Assembly (NCBI RefSeq): GCF_900119385.1
Contig: NZ_FPKO01000009.1
Location: 767,405-831,404 of the forward strand
DNA length: 64,000 nt
Source of the DNA: Thermophilibacter mediterraneus
Lineage (GTDB): Bacteria > Actinomycetota > Coriobacteriia > Coriobacteriales > Atopobiaceae
Direction: 5' to 3'
In this document: in pieces, positions 44,864-52,992 of the stretch
How positions within the stretch are numbered: position 1 is the stretch's first letter
Layout of the letters: each line of letters begins with the position of its first letter
Position numbers and translations under genes: made by a program
The notes under the pieces: generated by a model
Databases searched by the model: none
What the model was told of the DNA's origin: nothing
Seen by the model: only the letters and a program-made list of their open reading frames with translations

Positions 44864-45661
44864 ATGATCCTTCCTCTCTTCAGGCACGAGCTGCGCTCCT
44901 GTCTTCTTCCGACCGCAATTATCGCCGCGGTGGTGATCCTCTATGCCTGCGTCATCATCGGCATGTACGATCCCGCGCTCGGCGAGTCGCTTGCCCTCAT
45001 GCGCGACGCCATGCCTGAGCTCTTCGCCGCCTTCGGCATGGCAGACCAGGGAACGACGCTTTTGGAGTTCGTCGTCAACTATCTGCATGGCTTTTTGCTC
45101 GTGGTGTTTCCCCTCGTTCTCGCGGCGGTGCTCGCCAACCGTCTCGTGGTCCGTCACGTCGAGCGCGGAAGCATTGCCTACCTGCTCGCGCAGCCCGTGG
45201 GGCGCGCGAGGCTCATTGCCTCGCAGGCGGGCGTTCTCATCTTCTGCCTCGTCCTTCTCGCCACGGTGCTCACGGTGTTCGAGCTGGCTGCGGCATACAT
45301 CATGTTCCCCGGCGAGCTTGTCGCCTCCGATCTCGTCGTCATCAACGTAGCCACGTTCTGCCTGTGGGTGTTCCTCTCCGGCGTGTGCTGGGCAGGCGCT
45401 TGTGCCCTGCCGAACGTCCCCGCCGCGAGGTGGGTGGGCGTTGCCGTGTGCGCGCTCTTCGTCCTCGTTCAGATGCTCTCGGGGGTGGGCGACGAGCTTG
45501 CCTGGCTCGCCGACGTCACGCCCCTCTCGCTTCTCGACCCGCTCGGGGTCGCCTCGGGGGAGTTCGGCGCCCTTGCGGGCGCGACCGCGCTCGGCGTCTC
45601 GGGTGCCGCGCTCTTCGTCCTCGGGGCCGCCGTCTTCACGCGGCGCGACCTGAGCGTGTAA
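44864..45661 (+). CDS. ABC-2 type exporter permease
   Basis: This 265-residue protein has six predicted transmembrane helices, beginning with MILPLFRHELRSCLLPTAIIAAVVILYA and including VERGSIAYLLAQPVGRARLIASQ, a feature of ABC-2 permeases. It forms the membrane half of the exporter with the preceding ATPase. GGGGG just upstream of ATG serves as ribosome binding site. Confidence 0.87.
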   Translation: MILPLFRHELRSCLLPTAIIAAVVILYACVIIGMYDPALGESLALMRDAMPELFAAFGMADQGTTLLEFVVNYLHGFLLVVFPLVLAAVLANRLVVRHVERGSIAYLLAQPVGRARLIASQAGVLIFCLVLLATVLTVFELAAAYIMFPGELVASDLVVINVATFCLWVFLSGVCWAGACALPNVPAARWVGVAVCALFVLVQMLSGVGDELAWLADVTPLSLLDPLGVASGEFGALAGATALGVSGAALFVLGAAVFTRRDLSV

Positions 45662-45746
45662 GGGCCGACTTGGGGAGGGGCCACTCGACCGATTAATTCC
45701 ACGGGCGCCCCCGCGCCTTCCCCGGAGCTTCGCCAGGGAAGGCCGG

Positions 45747-46163
45747 TCAGCCCAGCGAGAGCGTGCGCACGCGGACGGGGTCGAGGCTTCGCTGTGTCGC
45801 GCGGGCGTAGGGGATCTGCGGGTAGCCAAACCCCACGACCATGCCCACGTAGTGGTCCTCGGGAATCCCGAGGAGCGCGCGGACGTCCGGCATGAGCGCG
45901 AGAACGTCCAGGGGAAAGGTCATCATCACGGCGCCGAGCCCACGAGACGCGCACAGCAGCTCGAAGTACGTCCCCGCGATGATGACGTCCTGGACGGGCT
46001 CGCCCGCCCCCAGCGGGGCGTGGGGCACCAGGATGTGCGGGGCTCCGCAGAAGAGCATGTCGGGACGGACGGTCTGCTCCCAGCGCCTCATGTCCCCATA
46101 GCTCTTCTCGTCGTAGCCCCTCGGGTAGACGCCCTCGTCCGCCAGGCGCTCCCTCACGGTCGT
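45747..46163 (-). pseudogene. C-terminal half of a nitroreductase
   Basis: The minus-strand frame encodes about 135 residues homologous to the distal half of nitroreductases: RWEQTVRPDMLFCGAPHILVPHAPLG...DVIIAGTYFELLCASRGLGAVMM and VGMVVGFGYPQIPYARA. The FMN-binding N-terminus with the RRS motif is missing, and in-frame upstream codons are shadow sequence of the next gene. A deletion has probably fused this remnant to the gene upstream. Confidence 0.7.
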
Positions 46164-46168
46164 CCCCC

Positions 46169-46513
46169 TCAGTCGGTCCGCGCCTCCTCCGTGGCGTCGG
46201 CTCCCGCTGCGGCTCCGCTGTGCTCGCAGAGCCCGAGCTGGTCCTCGGGCAGGCGGTGGGCGCGGCCCTGGAGGCGGATCATCTCGAAGCCCTCGGTGAG
46301 GCCCGTGACCGCGACGCGCCCGTCCTCGACGAGCTGTCGGTAGAACTCCTTGCCGCGCGCCGTGCAGAAGATCGCCGCTCCGGGCTCGGCCAGCATGATG
46401 TCGATGATGCGGGCCTGCGGGGCGCCGCTCTCGTCGACCGTGGCAAACGAGACGTCGCGGATCTGGCGCAAAAGCTCGATGCACGACTGCGCGGAAACGC
46501 ATTCGCTGCTCAT
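46169..46513 (-). pseudogene. Truncated pyridoxamine-5'-phosphate-oxidase-like flavin protein
   Basis: The 114 residues begin MSSECVSAQSCIELLRQIRDVSFATVDESGAPQARIIDIML and contain FCTARGKEFYRQLVEDGRVAVTG, the split-barrel FMN-binding start of this family. The normal C-terminal portion is replaced by a short GAAAGADATEEARTD tail. With the adjacent nitroreductase remnant it marks a deletion junction near 46165. It could still yield a short product. Confidence 0.65.
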
Positions 46514-46890
46514 GGGTACCTCCGATGACGTGGTGATTGTTCGGTGAGCCCATCATCTGGAAAGCGGTGTCCAATGAGAAGTAAGCACTTTAAAGTGCGG
46601 TAGGAACCTTGTGGTAACCAACGCGAGCATCATGCCTGCGGGCAACATGAGCGAGCTTGCCGTGGACTCCTGGATGAGCATGGCCACCGTGCTGACCGCG
46701 GGTCCCATCCGTAGGCGCGAAACGACAGTTTAGGTACGAAAAGTGTCGGCCAGCGCCTACGGCTGGGATTCTGTAGGCGCCCGCCGACACTTCTGGCGAG
46801 AAAAACGTCGTTTCGCGCCTACACCTAGTCACGCACGCCCGCGACTCGACGAAGCTGCTCTGCGCCACGGAGCCGTCCGCGGGGTGCGAC
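46514..46890. other. Intergenic region with operator palindrome and repeat element
   Basis: No intact gene is present. GCACTTTAAAGTGC (46585-46598) is a 14-bp perfect palindrome, probably an operator for the minus-strand flavoprotein promoter. A plus-strand protein-like fragment (NASIMPAGNMSELAVDSW) at about 46620-46675 is unrecognised debris. A nested inverted-repeat element fills 46711-46822. Confidence 0.5.
46711..46822. repeat. Three-tier nested palindromic element
   Basis: The outer stem GTAGGCGCGAAACGAC (46711-46726) pairs perfectly with GTCGTTTCGCGCCTAC (46807-46822). The middle stem AAGTGTCGGC (46741-46750) pairs with GCCGACACTT (46783-46792). The inner stem GCGCCTAC (46753-46760) pairs with GTAGGCGC (46773-46780). 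GTAGGCGC therefore occurs four times in alternating orientation. It resembles a non-autonomous mobile or REP/BIME element. Confidence 0.7.
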
Positions 46891-47656
46891 ATGTTTGACT
46901 TGGGAAGTCTGGTGGCGGCCCCGCGCGGGGGACTCGCCGAGACGCAGCTGGGACGCCTTGCGCGCGCCCTCAACGAGGCGGACGCGGTCGTCGTCGGCGC
47001 GGGCGCGGGCCTCTCGACGGCCGCGGGGCTCACGTATGACGGGCCGCGGTTCGAGGCGATCTTTGGCGACTTCATCGAGAAGTACCGCTTTCAGGACATG
47101 TACTCCGGGGGGCTTCTGCCCGTTTGGCTCCTTCGAGGAGCGCTGGGCGTACTGGAGCCGCTACATCTGGTGCAACCGCTACGTGAAGGCCCCGGGCACC
47201 GCCTACGACGATCTGCTCTCCCTCGTGCGCGACAAGGACCACTTCGTGCTCACCACCAACGTGGACCACCAGTTCCAGTTGGCGGGCTTTGACGGGCGAC
47301 GCCTCTTCTACACCCAGGGCGACTACGGCCTCTTGCAGTGCAGCGTGCCCTGTCACAGGCAGACCTACGACAACGAGCACCTGGTCAGGGACATGATCGA
47401 GGCACAGGGCTACGTGATTGCCGCCGATGGCGCGCTCACGCTGCTGGAGGGCGCGCGCCCGGCCATGAGCGTGCCGTCGGAGCTCGTCCCGCGCTGCCCG
47501 GTGTGCGGCCGGCCCATGGCCATGAACCTTCGCTCGGACGACACCTTCGTGGAGGACGAGGGCTGGTACGCCGCTGCGGCGCGCTACCAGGACTTCCGGC
47601 GGCGCCACCAGCGCGGGCGCGTGCTCTATTCACCCCTACGCCGCAGGCGGGGTTAG
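46891..47656 (+). pseudogene. SirTM-like sirtuin, frameshifted and 3'-truncated
   Basis: Frame 1 encodes MFDLGSLVAAPRGG... with the NAD-binding VVGAGAGLSTAAGLTYDG. At the six-G run 47107-47112 the homology moves to the next frame: GGFCPFGSFEERWAYWSRYIWCNRY, LTTNVDHQFQLAGFDG, FYTQGDYGLLQCSVPCH and CPVCGRPM. One extra G explains the shift. The C-terminal end after GRVLY is lost. The sequence resembles the class M (macrodomain-linked) sirtuins, protein ADP-ribosyltransferases; no macrodomain gene is adjacent. Confidence 0.75.
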
Positions 47657-47724
47657 TATGCGTGTCGTTGCCGTCCCAGCGATTCGTGTGCAGTTCCCTA
47701 TGCCTGAATTCGGAATTATGAGTC

Positions 47725-47785
47725 TACAATATTCGGATTCCTGGGGTAGAATTCTTCGTATTCTGGGTTCGCATCATTCGGATTC
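47725..47785. promoter_or_regulatory. Promoter and direct-repeat operator of ATPase D
   Basis: TACAAT (47725-47730) is a good -10. ATTCGGATTC occurs at 47731-47740 and again at 47776-47785, flanking the palindrome AGAATTCT (47748-47755). The second repeat ends 23 bp before the ATG. The region is AT-rich relative to its surroundings. Confidence 0.55.
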
Positions 47786-47808
47786 TTGGATGCAAGGGGT
47801 GATGTTCC

Positions 47809-49128
47809 ATGCCAGACGGCCCCGGGGTTGCCTATCGATCACAAAAGCCTGCACGGTACCGGCGACGTATCGTTGATGCTCAGATTTCTCGCTATCTGAA
47901 GCTCTTTGGTGCGATTGAAGTTTCGGGCACCAAGTGGTGCGGGAAGACATGGTCTTCGCTCGCTCAGGCGGAAAGCGTCACGTATGCGGATCGCGGCGGC
48001 AACCTCGATGCGGTCAGGGCCGATCCTTCGTTTGCGCTTGCGGGCGAGCAGCCTCACGTCATTGATGAGTGGCAGCGCTGCCCCGCCGTCTGGGATACGG
48101 TTCGGCATGCCATCGATGATGCTGGGGGAACGCGTGGGATGTGGATTCTCACGGGCTCTTCGACGCCGCAAAAAGACAAGGTCTCGCATAGCGGGGCGGG
48201 GCGCATCGGTCGGATTCGCATGCATCCCATGACGCTCCAGGAGTCGCGGGAGTCTACGGGTGCGGTGAGCCTCCGCGGCTTGTTCGATGGCGCGTTCTCT
48301 CCTGGCGCTTGCGCTGCTGACATACGAGGCTTGGCGCACGTGGTTTGCCGGGGCGGCTGGCCCGAGGCAGTTGATATGTCCGCGGAAGATGCGCAGGTGA
48401 TTGTGCGCTCCTATCTCACCCAAGTTTTTGAGCAGGGCATCCCCCGCATGGGTGGGGACCACCGTGTTGCAGAGCGGTTGTGTCGCTCGCTGGCGCGAAG
48501 CGTCGGACAGTCCGTCTCCAACGTCACGCTTGCGCAGGATGGCTTTGGTCACGCTGCAAAAGCTGAAGTTTCCGACTCGGAGCGTCGCGAGGTTTCGCGC
48601 CACCTGGCGCTGCTCTCCGATGTGTATCTTGTTGACGAGATCGAGGGCTGGGTGCCCGCCTCGCGCTCTCCGAAGCGCATGCGCGTGAGCCCCAAGCGCT
48701 ACTTTGCCGACCCATCTATCGCTGCGGCGCTTCTCGGCATGGGTCCAGAGCGACTGTTGCAGGATTGGCAGACGTTCGGCATGGTGTTCGAGAATCTTGT
48801 CATGCGGGATTTGCAGGTCTATGCAGAGGCGCATCCGCTTGCGTCGGCGCGCCCGGTGCGCTACTACCATGACGACTCTGGTCTTGAGGCCGATGCGATC
48901 ATTGAGCTTGCTGATGGTCGCTGGGCGGCGTGCGAGGTGAAGCTTAGCCACGACAAGGTGGCGGATGCGGCGCGCAGCCTGACCAGGCTCCGGGACAAGC
49001 TGCTCCGCGACGAGCGACGGCGCGTCGACCCTCCGGCATTTCTCGCCGTTATCGTTGGCGCTGGTGAGGCGGCCTATCGCCGCCCCGACGGGGTGTACGT
49101 TGTTCCCATCCGTATGCTCGGGGAGTAG
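47809..49128 (+). CDS. AAA_14/DUF4143 ATPase D (different subfamily)
   Basis: This 439-residue protein has Walker A GTKWCGKT (40-47), Walker B HVIDEWQ (83-89), LTGSS, and a DUF4143 domain in which D362 (EADAII) and E376-x-K378 (EVKLS) preserve a PD-(D/E)xK pattern. It could therefore be nuclease-competent, unlike ATPases A-C in this window. The coding sequence is less GC-rich and uses more A/T third positions than neighbours, suggesting transfer. ATG 47809 follows AAGGGGTGATG. Confidence 0.86.
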   Translation: MPDGPGVAYRSQKPARYRRRIVDAQISRYLKLFGAIEVSGTKWCGKTWSSLAQAESVTYADRGGNLDAVRADPSFALAGEQPHVIDEWQRCPAVWDTVRHAIDDAGGTRGMWILTGSSTPQKDKVSHSGAGRIGRIRMHPMTLQESRESTGAVSLRGLFDGAFSPGACAADIRGLAHVVCRGGWPEAVDMSAEDAQVIVRSYLTQVFEQGIPRMGGDHRVAERLCRSLARSVGQSVSNVTLAQDGFGHAAKAEVSDSERREVSRHLALLSDVYLVDEIEGWVPASRSPKRMRVSPKRYFADPSIAAALLGMGPERLLQDWQTFGMVFENLVMRDLQVYAEAHPLASARPVRYYHDDSGLEADAIIELADGRWAACEVKLSHDKVADAARSLTRLRDKLLRDERRRVDPPAFLAVIVGAGEAAYRRPDGVYVVPIRMLGE

Positions 49129-49687
49129 GTGCTTCCGGCGAGCTGCATTGCACGTCCAGCCATAGGCTCGGCCGCATAGGCCATGACGGCCTTCTCCTCT
49201 GGCGTGAGGCGGTCGGCCCGCTTAGTCGGCACCGCTCCTCTTATGAACCGTTTGACGAGCGAGAAGGGCAGGACGCCGCGCAGCGCCTTGAACCTCCGCT
49301 GTCTCTTGAACATGACCATAGGGTTCCGGTGCCCCGCCTCGCCCATGCCGCCGGAGAGCGAGCAGGTCGCGCACGCTCTGCGCACCGTGGCCGCCCCCCG
49401 CCCATCCCGCAGACGAATCGACCGCCGAGGCGGGGGCGCCGGTGCGCCGTTTCCAGAGCCCGAATGGATTGACCACAGGGGCGGCGGGGCACGCTAAACC
49501 TTGTCCGGGGGGCGTCCATTCCAACTATCGCCGGGGCTCCCTCCTGTGACGGAGCGCTCCTCGGATGCTTGCCTTTGCTGCGTCCTGTCCCCTTTGCACG
49601 CCCCCCGCACGCCCGCCTTTGCGCGCTTCGGGTATCCTAGGGAACCTTGCACTATCGCACCCACGCACCCGACCGAGGGAGCCACAC
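49129..49687. other. Gene-poor region before tex with gene debris
   Basis: No confident gene is present. A minus-strand frame at about 49130-49385 reads like protein (MVMFKRQRRFKALRGVLPFS...LTPEEKAVMAYAAEP), possibly a truncated gene, but its family is not recognised. A half REP-like repeat lies at 49584-49601. The tex ribosome binding site GAGGGAG is at the right end. Confidence 0.4.
49584..49601. repeat. Half copy of the REP-like repeat
   Basis: CCTGTCCCCTTTGCACGC is identical over 18 bp to 38964-38981 but lacks the left arm GCGTGCAAA. It therefore cannot form the hairpin by itself. Confidence 0.55.
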
Positions 49688-51844
49688 ATGGACATCATCG
49701 CCACGCTCGCCGACGAGCTCGGCCTCAAGCCGGAAGCCGTCGAGGCCGCCGTCAAGCTCATCGACGAGGGCAACACCATCCCCTTCATCGCGCGCTACCG
49801 CAAGGAGGCCACGGGCGGCATGGACGACGTCGCCCTGCGCGCGCTCGACGAGCGCCTCGCCTACCTGCGCAACCTCGAGCAGCGCAAGGCGGACGTCCTG
49901 CTGCTCATCGAGGCGCAGGGCAAGCTCACGCCCGAGCTCGAGGAGCAGATTCGCTCCGCCACGGTCATGCAGCGCGTCGAGGACCTCTACAAGCCCTATC
50001 GCAAGAAGCGCATGACGCGCGCGCAGAAGGCGCGCGAGGCGGGGCTCGAGCCGCTTGCCAACATGATCTTCATGCAGGTTGCCACCAAGGGATCGGCGCT
50101 CGACGCCGCGGCGCCCTTCGTGACGCCCGAGGCGGCGGAGGCCGGGTTCGACACGCCTGAGAAGGCCCTCGCCGGCGCAGCTGACATCGTGGCAGAGACG
50201 GTGGCGGAGGACGCCGAGAACGTCGCCGACCTGCGCGCCTTCACCGAGAACACGGCCGACATCGTCTCCGTTGCCGTGAACCCCGACGAGAAGACCCCCT
50301 ACGAGCCCTACTACGACTTCGCCGAGCCCGCGCACAAGATCCCCAACCACCGCGTGCTGGCGATCGACCGCGGCGAGCGCGAGGAGAAGCTGCGCGTTCG
50401 CGTTCGCGTCGACGCGGATGCCGCCGTGGCGCGCCTGGGAAGCCGCTGGCCGCGCCGCCAGGGCGTCTTCGCGCCCGTCTTGGACGCGGCGATCGCGGAC
50501 GGCTACAAGCGCCTCATGGCCCCCTCCCTCGAGCGCGAGGTGCGCGCCAGGCTCACGGTCCGCGCGCAGACCGATGCCATCAACGTCTTTGCGAAGAATC
50601 TCGAGAGCCTGCTGTCCGCGCGCCCGGTGCGCGGCGCCCGCGTGATCGCACTCGACCCGGGGTACCGAACGGGATGCAAGGTGGCGGTGCTCGACGAGTA
50701 CGGCACGCTGCTCGACCACGGCGTGGTCTACCCGACCAAGCCGCGCCACGACGTTGCGGGCACCAAGCGCGAGCTCGCGCGCCTCGTGGCCAAGCACAAG
50801 ATCAACACCATCGTCATAGGCAACGGCACCGCCAGCCGCGAGACCGAGGAGGTCGTCTCCGAGTTCATCGCCGAGCAGGCGCCCGACCTGCGCTACACCA
50901 TCGTCAACGAGGCCGGCGCCTCGGTCTATTCGGCCTCGGAGCTCGCGAGCCGGGAGTACCCCGACCTCGACGTCACCACGCGCGGCGCCATGAGCCTGGG
51001 CCGCCGCCTGCAGGACCCGCTCGCCGAGCTCGTGAAGATCCCGCCCCAGTCCATCGGCGTGGGCCAGTACCAGCACGACCTCGACCAGGCCGAGCTCTCC
51101 CGCGCGCTCGGCAACGTGGTCGAGGACGTGGTCAACCGCGTGGGCGTGAACGTGAACACGGCGAGCGCGAGCCTGCTCGGATACGTCTCGGGCATCACGG
51201 CCACCGTCGCGCGCAACATCGTGACCTACCGAGAGGAGCACGGCGCCTTCAAGGATCGTCGCGAGCTCAAGAAGGTCCCCCAGCTCGGTCCCAAGGCCTT
51301 CCTCAACGCTGCCGGCTTTCTGCGCATCGTGGGCGGCGCCAACCCGCTCGACGCCACGGCGGTGCACCCGGAGAGCTATCCGGTTGCCACCGCGCTGCTC
51401 GAGCGCGCGGGCGTGGGGGCCGAGGAGCTCACCCGCGGCGGGGTCCCGGACATCGCGCAGCGCGTGGGCAGCGTGGCGACGCTCGCCGGCGAGCTCGACT
51501 GCGGCGTCATGACGCTCATCGACATCGTCGCCGAGCTCGAGAAGCCCGGTCGCGACCCGCGTGACGACGCGCCCGAGGTGGTCTTCAGCCGTGCGGCGCT
51601 CTCCATCGACGACCTCGAGGCGGGCATGGAGCTCACGGGCACCGTGCGCAACGTGGTGGACTTCGGCGCCTTCGTCGACGTGGGCGTGCACCAGGACGGT
51701 CTCGTGCACATCTCCAAGATGGCCAAGCGCTTCGTCAAGCACCCCAGCGACGTGGTGGCCGTGGGCGACACGGTGCGCGTGTGGGTGGAGAAGGTCGACC
51801 GCGACCGCGGCAAGATCTCGCTCACCATGGTCCCGGGGAAGTAG
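49688..51844 (+). CDS. tex: Transcription accessory protein Tex
   Basis: This 718-residue nucleic-acid-binding protein has the N-terminal helical region (EGNTIPFIARYRKEATGGMDD), a YqgF-like RNase H fold (VIALDPGYRTGCKVAVLDEYG), helix-hairpin-helix repeats (NTASASLLGYVSGITATVA) and a C-terminal S1 domain (GMELTGTVRNVVDFGAFVDVGVHQDGLVHIS). Length is a little under the usual 720-780. ATG 49688 follows CGAGGGAG; the frame extends upstream without homology. Confidence 0.95.
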   Translation: MDIIATLADELGLKPEAVEAAVKLIDEGNTIPFIARYRKEATGGMDDVALRALDERLAYLRNLEQRKADVLLLIEAQGKLTPELEEQIRSATVMQRVEDLYKPYRKKRMTRAQKAREAGLEPLANMIFMQVATKGSALDAAAPFVTPEAAEAGFDTPEKALAGAADIVAETVAEDAENVADLRAFTENTADIVSVAVNPDEKTPYEPYYDFAEPAHKIPNHRVLAIDRGEREEKLRVRVRVDADAAVARLGSRWPRRQGVFAPVLDAAIADGYKRLMAPSLEREVRARLTVRAQTDAINVFAKNLESLLSARPVRGARVIALDPGYRTGCKVAVLDEYGTLLDHGVVYPTKPRHDVAGTKRELARLVAKHKINTIVIGNGTASRETEEVVSEFIAEQAPDLRYTIVNEAGASVYSASELASREYPDLDVTTRGAMSLGRRLQDPLAELVKIPPQSIGVGQYQHDLDQAELSRALGNVVEDVVNRVGVNVNTASASLLGYVSGITATVARNIVTYREEHGAFKDRRELKKVPQLGPKAFLNAAGFLRIVGGANPLDATAVHPESYPVATALLERAGVGAEELTRGGVPDIAQRVGSVATLAGELDCGVMTLIDIVAELEKPGRDPRDDAPEVVFSRAALSIDDLEAGMELTGTVRNVVDFGAFVDVGVHQDGLVHISKMAKRFVKHPSDVVAVGDTVRVWVEKVDRDRGKISLTMVPGK

Positions 51845-51967
51845 GCGAGCGCCGGGCCGGGGCCGCCTCGCGTCCGCGGCGGCCCCGGCCCTCCTCAAAG
51901 TCTCCGCTTGCGCCGGGTCGCGCGACCCGGTACACCTCTATGGGGCAAGCTCGAACGAGGGGGTCTG

Positions 51968-52243
51968 ATGTTGACGATACTGCTGATGTGCGCCGGGGTG
52001 CTCATAGGGAAGCTCCTGTTCCCCGAGCGCTGGGCGGGCGCAAACGGCCGCCTCCAGGTGGTCCTGACCGTCCTGCTCATCTTCACGATGGGCGTGTCCA
52101 TAGGCAGAAACGACGACCTGCTGCGCAACCTGACCTCCATCGGCCTCGACAGCGCGCTCTTCTGCGTGATTCCCATGGCGGCCTCGGTGGCGCTCGTCTA
52201 CCTGGTGGCGCGCCGCGCCTTCGCCGCGAAGGAGGGGGAGTAG
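51968..52243 (+). CDS. LysO exporter, N-terminal component
   Basis: This 91-residue protein with three hydrophobic segments (LTILLMCAGVLIGKLLFPE, LQVVLTVLLIFTMGVSIGRND) corresponds to the first third of the LysO (DUF340) lysine exporter. The remainder is encoded by the next gene, 2 bp after the stop. The two together total 292 residues, the length of single-chain LysO. A natural two-gene arrangement is likely, since both have ribosome binding sites. ATG 51968 follows GAGGGGG. Confidence 0.8.
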   Translation: MLTILLMCAGVLIGKLLFPERWAGANGRLQVVLTVLLIFTMGVSIGRNDDLLRNLTSIGLDSALFCVIPMAASVALVYLVARRAFAAKEGE

Positions 52244-52245
52244 CC

Positions 52246-52851
52246 GTGGTGTTTCTCGCCCTCGCGGCCCTTCTCGCCGGCATCGCGTGCGGCCTGCTCG
52301 GAGGGGACCTCCCCGCCGTCGACGCCCTGCTCGCCTCGAGCGACCTGGTCCTCAACCTCCTCATGTTCTCGGTGGGCGTGAGCATCGGGCTGCAGCGGGG
52401 CATCGCCCGCAAGATCGCCCAGTACAACCTGCGCGCGCTCGTCATCCCCCTGGGCGTGACCATCGGATCGGTCGCGGGCGGCGTGGTCTGCTCGCTGGTG
52501 ACGGGCTACCCGCTCGCCGAGAGCGCCTCCATCGCCGGGTGCATGGGCTGGTACAGCCTGGGCGGCGTCACCATAGGCGCGCTTTCGGGCGGCATGTATG
52601 GGGGAGTGGCGTTTCTCAGCAACCTCATGCGCGAGATGCTCTCGTTCTTCTGCATCCCGCTGCTCGCGCGCCACCTCAGCCCCGCCGCCTGCATCGCAGC
52701 CGCCGGCGCCACGAGCGAGGACACCACGCTTCCCATGATGATGAAGTACACGAGCGAGGAGGACGTGGTGCTGTCGGTCCTGAACGGCGCCATCTGCTCG
52801 GCGTTCGTGCCCGTGCTCATTCCCCTCTGCTACCAGCTCTTCGGCGCCTAG
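52246..52851 (+). CDS. lysO: LysO exporter, main component
   Basis: This 201-residue membrane protein has the LysO core: LMFSVGVSIGLQRG, GCMGWYSLGGVTIGALSGG and AAGATSEDTTLPMM. LysO exports lysine (and toxic analogues) across the plasma membrane. GTG 52246, 5 bp after GGAGGGGGAG, is chosen; the adjoining GTG 52249 is equivalent. It works with the small upstream gene. Confidence 0.85.
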   Translation: MVFLALAALLAGIACGLLGGDLPAVDALLASSDLVLNLLMFSVGVSIGLQRGIARKIAQYNLRALVIPLGVTIGSVAGGVVCSLVTGYPLAESASIAGCMGWYSLGGVTIGALSGGMYGGVAFLSNLMREMLSFFCIPLLARHLSPAACIAAAGATSEDTTLPMMMKYTSEEDVVLSVLNGAICSAFVPVLIPLCYQLFGA

Positions 52852-52930
52852 GCTACCCGTCGGACGGCTCGCTCGCCGGCAAAGCGCCCCCGGCCGCCAG
52901 AATCCCGCTCCGGCCGGCCCTTCCCGGAAC

Positions 52931-52964
52931 TACAATTCCTTTCAGATTGGAAACGTTTCCAATC
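52931..52964. promoter_or_regulatory. LacI-type operator and promoter of the GH13 gene
   Basis: GATTGGAAACGTTTCCAATC (52945-52964) is a 20-bp perfect palindrome with the central CG of LacI/GalR-family operators. It lies 9 bp downstream of a TACAAT -10 (52931-52936) and 29 bp before the ATG, so binding would block transcription. No LacI gene is in the window. Confidence 0.75.
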
Positions 52965-52992
52965 CAATGGAACGCAGCAGGGAAGGAGCACC

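Noticed and set aside
51968-52851. The split LysO genes considered as a frameshifted single gene.
   Set aside because: Each part has its own ribosome binding site and start, and the second begins cleanly 2 bp after the first stop, so a natural two-gene form is more likely.
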